From positions 6,672 to 13,408 of the forward strand of contig DUCW01000052.1 of the NCBI GenBank assembly GCA_012959595.1: a stretch of DNA of 6,737 bases. Direction: 5' to 3'. Both the position numbers and the translations under genes were made by a program. This document shows positions 1 to 4,975 of the stretch, piece by piece (positions within the stretch are counted from its first letter, which is position 1; each line of letters starts with the position of its first letter). The notes under the pieces were generated by a model. That model was not told where the DNA came from and made no database searches. It worked only from the letters and a program-made list of their open reading frames with translations. The DNA comes from Gemmatimonadota bacterium. Lineage in GTDB: Bacteria; Gemmatimonadota; Gemmatimonadetes; Longimicrobiales; Gaopeijiaceae.

Positions 1-6
1 TCGATC

Positions 7-792
7 GTGACTATAGTCACCACCTCCGGAATACTTCTCCGATCGATGAATTACAGAGAGACAAGTAAGATTTTTCGGTTTTATACTCTGGATCATGGCT
101 TGGTTAGCCTGATAGCCAAAGGCATTCGACGAAAAAGGCCATCTGGCTCCGAAGGATTGGAGTCATTTGCAAGAGGCGAGGTGACATTCTATCGAAAAAG
201 AAAAGGAAACCTACATCTGCTAAAAGAATTCGCATTGAAGAAGAGTGCCAGAGGATTAGGCAAGAGTATCTTTCGATTTACAGCAGCATCTGTACTGGGG
301 GAAATTATGTTAGTTCAAGGCACCAGTGAGAGAAATCCAGATGTATACAGTCGATTGGAAATCGGATTCGGTAGAATAGAAGATAGCTCTGACCGATTAA
401 TTATATCGGTTTTACTACGAGAAGCTTGGTCTCTTGTGTCAACTTTAGGATATCGTCCGGAGATCAGCAGATGTATTAAGTGCGGGCTGAATATGGTAGA
501 GGACGGAATTGGAAGATTTGATTTAGAGGCAGGTGGGATTTTGTGTTCTGTTTGTGGAAAAAATAATGACGGCCCCCGGATGGGCCCCTTGGCCCGAGCT
601 CAATTGATGGGCTTCTTCAACCTTGAAAATGACGAAGAACCTATTATGGGGAATAAAGGTCACTTGCTCTTACTAAGAGATTTTATCTCTTACCATGTGG
701 TAGAAAAAGGTGTACTCAATTCATTTGACTTTCTGAACGTTCTCCTTGAGAGTGAACTTAAAGGAGTTGTTGGGAGTTCGGAGAGTTCGTGA
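7..792 (+). CDS. recO: DNA repair protein RecO
   Basis: RecO is a cytosolic recombination mediator. With RecR it helps load RecA onto SSB-coated single-stranded DNA in the RecF pathway, and it can anneal strands. The 261-residue length is normal for the family. The N-terminal OB-fold part matches the family pattern: T-x-G-I-L-L-R near residues 6-12, then Y-R-E-T-S-K and, around residues 30-41, HG-L-V-S-L-I-A-K-G-I-R. A helical C-terminal part carries a zinc-finger-like pair, C156-x2-C159 and C180-x2-C183, as in many bacterial RecO proteins. The GTG at position 7 gives the N-terminus usual for RecO. Only six bases precede it and the frame is open to the window edge, so neither a ribosome binding site nor a more upstream start can be judged. 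The stop overlaps the start of selB (shared GTGA), so the two are probably cotranscribed and translationally coupled. Identification is firm; the exact start is less so. Confidence 0.93.
   Translation: MTIVTTSGILLRSMNYRETSKIFRFYTLDHGLVSLIAKGIRRKRPSGSEGLESFARGEVTFYRKRKGNLHLLKEFALKKSARGLGKSIFRFTAASVLGEIMLVQGTSERNPDVYSRLEIGFGRIEDSSDRLIISVLLREAWSLVSTLGYRPEISRCIKCGLNMVEDGIGRFDLEAGGILCSVCGKNNDGPRMGPLARAQLMGFFNLENDEEPIMGNKGHLLLLRDFISYHVVEKGVLNSFDFLNVLLESELKGVVGSSESS
780..785 (+). promoter_or_regulatory. Ribosome binding site of selB, inside the recO 3' end
   Basis: GGAGAG lies within the last codons of recO, five bases (counting from GGAG) before the GTG start at 789. A second GGGAG at 772-776 is farther away. 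This supports the GTG at 789 as the selB start and fits translational coupling, in which ribosomes finishing recO at the TGA at 790-792 can restart on selB. Confidence 0.6.
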
Positions 793-2693
793 AAAAGCTC
801 ATATTGGGGACAGCCGGCCATATTGATCATGGCAAGACAAGCTTGGTACAGGCTCTTACAGGGATAAATACTGATCGGCTAAAAGAGGAACAAAAAAGAG
901 GAATTACCATAGATTTAGGTTTTGCTGAGTTCTCTCCAAGGCCGGGGTTCCATTTTGGTGTTGTGGACGTGCCTGGTCATGAAGGATTCATTAGAAATAT
1001 GGTAGCAGGAGCAACAGGGATGGATCTAGTAATGTTGGCAATTGCTTGTGATGAAGGCGTCATGCCTCAGACACATGAGCACTTGGACATTCTACAGATT
1101 TTAGGGGTAAAAGATGTGATAGTAGCAATGACAAAAGCTGATTTAGTAGAAAAGGAGTGGATAGAATTGGTGGCTGAAGACATCCGTCATGTTTTAGAAA
1201 AAAGGTCTTTTCTAGAAGTTCCTATTATTCCTACTTCTGTGACCACGGGCATTGGTCTAGAGGAAATTATGAATCAGTTAGTGATCCAGGCTGGACATAT
1301 AGGGGAAAGGCCTAGTTCGGATCTAACTAGAATGCCAGTAGATAGAGTGTTTAGTATTCACGGAACTGGAACTGTTGCTACTGGAACACTGTGGAGTGGC
1401 AAGTTGGAAGAAGGTACAAAAATTATTTTTCAACCATCCGAGATTGTTGGAAGGATTAGAGGCATACAAGTCCACGGAAGAAGGGTAGAAAAAGTTCTTG
1501 CTGGACAAAGAGCTGCAGTGGCGATTACTGGGACTTCTATCAGTACTCACCACGTGAAAAGAGGGCAGGTCGTTGTGGACGATCAGAATTGGAGAGCCAG
1601 TTCTATCCTCACCGCGGAACTTGGAGTACTGGAAGGTAGTTCGTGGAAAGTAAAACCTGGTCAACGGCTACGAGTCCACTTGGGCACAGATGAAGTAATG
1701 GCAAGGACCGTACTCCTAGATCAAGAGACGATCAGGGATGGAGAGAAATCCTGGGTACAGCTTAGATTGGAAAAGCCTCTACTGGCACGCGTAAGAGACA
1801 GGTTGGTTATACGGTCTTATTCTCCAGTTACTACGATTGGAGGTGCTGTCGTAGGCGAAGTATATGCAGGAAAAAGAAAGAAACTGGATATTTCCGAAAT
1901 ATCTATGCTGGATTCCATCACAAATGGAGAAATAGAAGAAGTGTTAAAGGCTGTGCTTGACCTAGCTTCTTGGCAGGGGGTTCCAAAAGATCAACTTCCG
2001 ATAAGTATGGGCTGCCCCCCGAGTGATTGTAGAGAGGTCATTAAAAACTCTTTTATGCTGGGTGTCAGAGAAACTTCAAGCAATGTTTTCGGGATCAAAG
2101 TGATAGAGAAAGCGAAAGAAAGACTAGAGAAGACGGTGGATGATTTCCACAGAGACACTCCTCTCAGTAGTGGTATGTCCATAGAGTCGCTAAGAAAGGC
2201 ACTGCCCGTGGATGACGGAGGCAAGTTGGTCGATTTGTTGATAGAAGAAATGGTTCAAACTAATCTGGTGAATTTAAAGGACGGACTAGTATGTCGAGTA
2301 GGGCATGCCCCTGAACTCAATCCAGAACAAGAGGCCATAGTTAGCGAGTTACTGTCAATTTATGGAAGTGCAAAGTTGGAGGTACCAGAAGTGTCTGCCC
2401 TACCCGATAGTCTTAGTGAGAGAAGCGATTTGTGGCCTATACTGAAATACCTCGAAATCAGAGGAGATCTGATTACTTTGGATCAGGAGTTACTTATTAG
2501 ATCAGACATTCTTGATAATGTTGTTGCGAAGGTAATCGCAAAATTTGGAGGACAGGATCAATTAAGCCCTTCTCAATTTAAGGAAGTCATACCAGTCAGC
2601 AGGAAACACCTGATTCCGATTTTGAGTTATATGGACAGGATGGGTGTGACTGTCCGTAAAGATGGCACTCGGCTGGTGTGCTCAGGGAACTAA
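789..2693 (+). CDS. selB: Selenocysteine-specific translation elongation factor SelB
   Basis: SelB is a cytosolic GTPase that replaces EF-Tu for Sec-tRNA(Sec). It delivers selenocysteine at UGA codons followed by a SECIS hairpin in the mRNA. The 634-residue length is typical of bacterial SelB. The G domain is complete: GHIDHGKT (10-17, P-loop), RGITIDLGF (38-46, switch I with the conserved Thr), DVPGHE (60-65), TKAD (115-118) and TSV (149-151). EF-Tu-like beta-barrel domains 2 and 3 follow, from about residue 180 to 360 (VFSIHGTGTVATGT at 187-200 is the domain 2 signature). From about 370 to the end are SelB-type winged helices that bind SECIS RNA, closing with the diagnostic PVSRKHLIPILSYMDRMGVT segment just before the C-terminus. 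The start is a GTG sharing four bases with the recO stop and preceded by GGAGAG. No selA, selC or selD is visible here. Confusion with EF-Tu or IF2 is excluded by the C-terminal half. Confidence 0.97.
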   Translation: MKKLILGTAGHIDHGKTSLVQALTGINTDRLKEEQKRGITIDLGFAEFSPRPGFHFGVVDVPGHEGFIRNMVAGATGMDLVMLAIACDEGVMPQTHEHLDILQILGVKDVIVAMTKADLVEKEWIELVAEDIRHVLEKRSFLEVPIIPTSVTTGIGLEEIMNQLVIQAGHIGERPSSDLTRMPVDRVFSIHGTGTVATGTLWSGKLEEGTKIIFQPSEIVGRIRGIQVHGRRVEKVLAGQRAAVAITGTSISTHHVKRGQVVVDDQNWRASSILTAELGVLEGSSWKVKPGQRLRVHLGTDEVMARTVLLDQETIRDGEKSWVQLRLEKPLLARVRDRLVIRSYSPVTTIGGAVVGEVYAGKRKKLDISEISMLDSITNGEIEEVLKAVLDLASWQGVPKDQLPISMGCPPSDCREVIKNSFMLGVRETSSNVFGIKVIEKAKERLEKTVDDFHRDTPLSSGMSIESLRKALPVDDGGKLVDLLIEEMVQTNLVNLKDGLVCRVGHAPELNPEQEAIVSELLSIYGSAKLEVPEVSALPDSLSERSDLWPILKYLEIRGDLITLDQELLIRSDILDNVVAKVIAKFGGQDQLSPSQFKEVIPVSRKHLIPILSYMDRMGVTVRKDGTRLVCSGN

Positions 2694-2819
2694 ATTGGGA
2701 ATATGGAGTTCTAATAGTTGCTACCGAAGCGTTTCTGAGAGACATTGAGGGAAACTAGCTCAACTTGTCGGGTAAGAGGATTTAAGATTTTGAATATAAA
2801 TGGTGCAGTGTAAATTCTA

Positions 2820-3422
2820 ATGATGATAAGCGTTAAATATAATTTACCGACTCTATTGACTGTCGGATTGATTTGTTTAACAGTCGAAATGTCAGCTCAA
2901 ACTAGCAACTCTTTGAACTCAAACTTGAGTCGAAGGGAGGGAGTGCCGTTTTTGGAGAAATCTGCATCTGGACAGGCAGACGAGGAAGTCATTCCTTTTA
3001 GACTCGAAGAACAATTGTTTGAAAATGGAAACAAAGTGATGGTATCCCTAAGGGTATTTAATATCTTGCAACACTTTGTAGCTGTACCAAAGATTTCTGG
3101 TTATTCAAATGGAAGCGATCCGCCGGGGAGCTCAGTCGTTAATCTTAGTTTCGATGAACCGGGAATGCACTATGCGGCCTGGGACAAATCGGACAGTTCA
3201 GGCAAAAAAGTGGTCCCAGGTGTCTATTTCGTACAACTGACTATACAGTCAGAAGTGATATCTGATGATTTGTCAGAAGAGACTGGCATTGTAATACCCA
3301 GAAGGAATGGGATAAGAGGTTTTTTCAATAAGATTTCTCCAGGAGATCCATTTAAGGAAACTGTCCCTGACGCCCTGCCGATGGATACTTACAACACGGT
3401 TATGCGCATTGTAATTAGTTGA
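2820..3422 (+). CDS. Exported protein with FlgD/Ig-like fold motif, function unknown
   Basis: I do not recognise a named gene. Residues 1-26 look like a Sec signal peptide: Lys at 6, a hydrophobic stretch of about residues 9-21, and likely cleavage after SA (25-26) before QT. A Ser/Asn-rich linker follows. Residues about 56-142 resemble a FlgD-type Ig-like domain: an IPF-x-L-x-x-x-L-F opening, V-x-V-S-L-R-V-F-N-I-L (73-83), then Y-A-A-W-D-K-S-D-S-S-G-K-K-V-V-P-G-V-Y-F (118-137), matching the common W-D-G-x-D-x-x-G-x-x-V-x-x-G-x-Y pattern. Residues about 145-190 are acidic or loop-like, and the protein ends with a short strand-like MRIVIS. It is therefore probably periplasmic or surface-exposed, perhaps structural or an anchoring or adapter domain; this is inference. 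An in-frame TAA at 2811 makes the ATG at 2820 the earliest start (2823 is equally possible). No clear Shine-Dalgarno precedes it. It is separated from selB by 126 bp, so it may have its own promoter. Confidence 0.75.
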   Translation: MMISVKYNLPTLLTVGLICLTVEMSAQTSNSLNSNLSRREGVPFLEKSASGQADEEVIPFRLEEQLFENGNKVMVSLRVFNILQHFVAVPKISGYSNGSDPPGSSVVNLSFDEPGMHYAAWDKSDSSGKKVVPGVYFVQLTIQSEVISDDLSEETGIVIPRRNGIRGFFNKISPGDPFKETVPDALPMDTYNTVMRIVIS

Positions 3423-3481
3423 TTGCTTACTGGGAATGTGCACGTTCGTGAAGGTAAAGTGTTCTGGATTAACTGTTGGAC

Positions 3482-3490
3482 AAAAGGGAG
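3482..3490 (+). promoter_or_regulatory. Ribosome binding site deciding the dus start
   Basis: AAAAGGGAG is a strong purine-rich Shine-Dalgarno six bases upstream of the TTG at 3497. It lies inside the longer open frame that begins with TTG at 3476, which has only a weak GGTAAAG farther upstream. It therefore favours 3497 as the true start. Confidence 0.6.
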
Positions 3491-3496
3491 CCTAAC

Positions 3497-4513
3497 TTGA
3501 CAGGCGCATTGACTGGATTGTTCCCCACAGGTTACACACCTTTATTCCTCGCACCTCAGGCTGGGGTTAGCGAACCTTCATTTCGAAGGTTGTGTCGCAA
3601 ATTCGGTGCGGACGTTGTCTCGACCGAATTTGTAAGTGCAGATGGAATCATGCAAGGAAATCCCCAGACTAGAAATCATCTAATCTTTCATGAGGATGAA
3701 CGTCCAATCAGTATTCAGATTTTTGGATCTAACCCTCAGAGAATGGGGGAAGCTTCAGCACTAGTGACTGATTTGTTTCGGCCAGATTTCATAGACATCA
3801 ATTTCGGTTGCCCCGTAAAGAAAATTGTGAAAAGGAACGGTGGTTCTGGTTGCCTGAGGGACTTGGACCTGGTGGAAAAAATTATAAGATCGGTAGTAAG
3901 AAATACACATCTTCCCGTGAGTACTAAGATCCGCAGTGGCTTCGATGAACCATCCCGTGATCCAGTGACTATTGGACTGTGTTGTCAAGACGCTGGCTCA
4001 CAAATGGTCACTCTTCATGCCCGTACTAGAACTGATATGTATTCGGGGCAGGCGAGATGGGATGAAATAGCTGGCCTAGTAGATGCGTTGGATGTCCCTG
4101 TTGTTGGCAATGGGGACGTCCATTCAGGTGCAAAAGCACGGATAATGAAAGAAACTACAGGATGTGCGGGGATAATGATCGCCAGAGGATCGCATGGAAG
4201 CCCTTGGATTTTTAGTCAGGCTCGTGCGGCACTTAATGGCGAACCTATACCCGATGATCCTAGCGTAACTCAAAGGTTTGAGATCTGTTTAGAACATGCC
4301 CGTAACGGGTCTCTTTTTGAGAACAATCCTAAGAAAGCATTGAGAGATTTCAGGAAACATTTGGGTTGGTATACAAAAGGTATTCCAGGTGGGCGTAATT
4401 TAAGGACACATCTTTTTGAGGCTTTATCTTTTGAGGCGGTCGAAGACCTGCTCGATCAGTACCTTGAGGAAGCCAGAGGGTCAGATACTGTTTCGGAAGT
4501 TTTCTCTGGATGA
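3497..4513 (+). CDS. dusB: tRNA-dihydrouridine synthase, DusB type
   Basis: This is an FMN-dependent cytosolic enzyme that reduces specific uridines in the D-loop of tRNA to dihydrouridine using NADPH. Family motifs in order (numbered from the TTG at 3497, 338 residues) are: LAPQAGVSEPSFRRLC (17-33, FMN-site loop; most relatives have LAPMAGVTD); I-N-F-G-C-P-V-K-K (101-109) with the catalytic Cys at 105; TKIRSGFDE (143-151) with the FMN-contacting Lys at 144; HARTR (174-178); VVGNGDV (202-208); and ARGSHGSPWIF (229-239). The C-terminal helical tRNA-binding domain has RKHLGWYTKGIPG. Length and motifs fit the DusB/NifR3 branch, though subtype and target position are inferred. The frame is open seven codons further upstream to TTG at 3476, but the Shine-Dalgarno supports 3497. 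It follows the exported-protein gene on the same strand and lies 56 bp before ssrA; no terminator is evident between them. Confidence 0.93.
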   Translation: MTGALTGLFPTGYTPLFLAPQAGVSEPSFRRLCRKFGADVVSTEFVSADGIMQGNPQTRNHLIFHEDERPISIQIFGSNPQRMGEASALVTDLFRPDFIDINFGCPVKKIVKRNGGSGCLRDLDLVEKIIRSVVRNTHLPVSTKIRSGFDEPSRDPVTIGLCCQDAGSQMVTLHARTRTDMYSGQARWDEIAGLVDALDVPVVGNGDVHSGAKARIMKETTGCAGIMIARGSHGSPWIFSQARAALNGEPIPDDPSVTQRFEICLEHARNGSLFENNPKKALRDFRKHLGWYTKGIPGGRNLRTHLFEALSFEAVEDLLDQYLEEARGSDTVSEVFSG

Positions 4514-4530
4514 CATTTTTGGTCAAAGTG

Positions 4531-4559
4531 TTATTTTAGGATCCTCAAAGAAATAAGAT
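4531..4559 (+). promoter_or_regulatory. Possible sigma-70-type promoter of ssrA
   Basis: TAAGAT at 4554-4559 is a good -10 match. Seventeen bases upstream, TTATTT at 4531-4536 is only a weak -35. A transcript starting about seven bases after the -10 would begin near 4566, just ahead of the mature tmRNA 5' end at 4570, leaving a leader of a few bases for RNase P. The spacer contains the palindrome AGGATCCT (4538-4545), with no known meaning. Position is the best evidence; readthrough from dus is an alternative. Confidence 0.35.
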
Positions 4560-4569
4560 TGTGAATTGG

Positions 4570-4924
4570 GGGGGCGTCACGGTTTCGACGTGATTAGTGA
4601 ATATGGAACTGCGTGCCGAGGTCCCCGGGTCCTCGATAATCCTCTGGGAAAATTGTAATTGCCAACAATGAAATGGCGATGGCTGCGTAACTTAGGTTAC
4701 GTGCTCGTTTCTTGATTTCCTAGCTCGAAGGAAGTCTCTGAGGCGTCGATAAATCGAGCTGGTTTTCGGTTAGCACTATCCTGGCCGAAGGTGAGATTGT
4801 CAGATAGTTAGTCTGGGAATTGGTTGCCCGCTCACCTGTCCAGATGAAATTAAGAGTGGTGCTACGCACGTAGAGGTACCATAGGAATTATTTGCGGACG
4901 CGGGTTCGACTCCCGCCGCCTCCA
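4570..4924 (+). ncRNA. ssrA: Transfer-messenger RNA (tmRNA), one-piece
   Basis: tmRNA with SmpB rescues ribosomes stalled on broken mRNAs and adds a degradation tag. The ends pair as an alanyl acceptor stem: GGGGGCG 4570-4576 with CGCCTCC 4917-4923, including the G3-U70 type wobble (4572 with 4921) that identifies alanine, then discriminator A4924. The 5' domain has the conserved GGTTTCGACG (4581-4590). The T-arm is GCGGG 4900-4904, TTCGACT loop, CCCGC 4912-4916. Helix P2 is formed by 4609-4616 with 4866-4873 and by 4602-4606 with 4879-4883. PK1 is 4617-4621 with 4631-4635 and 4622-4625 with 4646-4649, ending 11 bases before the tag. A 7-bp stem (4722-4728 with 4754-4760) fits part of PK2. 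PK3 pairs 4765-4769 with 4785-4789 and loop 4775-4780 with 4803-4808. PK4 pairs 4790-4795 with 4831-4836 and 4812-4816 with 4840-4844. CCA is not encoded: TTA follows A4924. It is a standard, non-permuted tmRNA of 355 nt. Confidence 0.97.
4661..4690 (+). other. tmRNA tag-peptide reading frame (ANNEMAMAA, stop)
   Basis: The resume codon is GCC at 4661, and the frame reads A-N-N-E-M-A-M-A-A then TAA at 4688-4690. With the uncoded alanine from the charged tmRNA, the full tag would be AANNEMAMAA. The start lies 91 bases from the mature 5' end and 11 bases after PK1, the same geometry as in E. coli tmRNA. The terminal AA needed by ClpXP-type proteases is kept, but the usual Leu before it (LAA) is replaced by Met, and the tag is one codon shorter than E. 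coli ANDENYALAA. Confidence 0.9.
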
Positions 4925-4975
4925 TTATCTTGGATTGCTGTGTATAGGAGTTATAGTAGGTGGGAAGGGATTAGG

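Noticed and set aside
1323..1664. Minus-strand open frame of 113 codons
   Set aside because: It lies wholly inside selB, has low-complexity Ser-rich composition and no recognisable motif; it is an antisense shadow.
1991..2224. Minus-strand open frame of 77 codons
   Set aside because: It is antisense to the C-terminal region of selB and has no motif of its own.
2694..2819. Gap between selB and the exported-protein gene, searched for terminator, promoter and small genes
   Set aside because: TATAAA at 2795-2800 has no acceptable -35 at 16-18 bases, TTGTCG at 2765-2770 is wrongly spaced, and no GC-rich hairpin with a T-run was found.
3573..3591. Perfect 7-bp inverted repeat (AACCTTC / GAAGGTT) with a 5-base loop near the start of dus
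   Set aside because: It falls within conserved codons (S-E-P-S-F-R-R-L) and has no T-run; it is most likely chance codon use rather than an attenuator.
3761..3988. Minus-strand open frame of 75 codons
   Set aside because: It is antisense to the FMN/catalytic core of dus, whose motifs explain the sequence.
4894..4924. tRNA-like 3' end considered as a tRNA-Sec (selC), given the nearby selB
   Set aside because: Its acceptor strand pairs perfectly with 4570-4576 and the GGTTTCGACG box, P2 helix and tag frame lie between, so it is tmRNA.
4925..4975. Possible bidirectional terminator between ssrA and the convergent Asp-box gene
   Set aside because: I found no stable stem followed by a T-run on either strand; the nearest pairing (TGCC / GGCA around 4980-4995) is only four base pairs.
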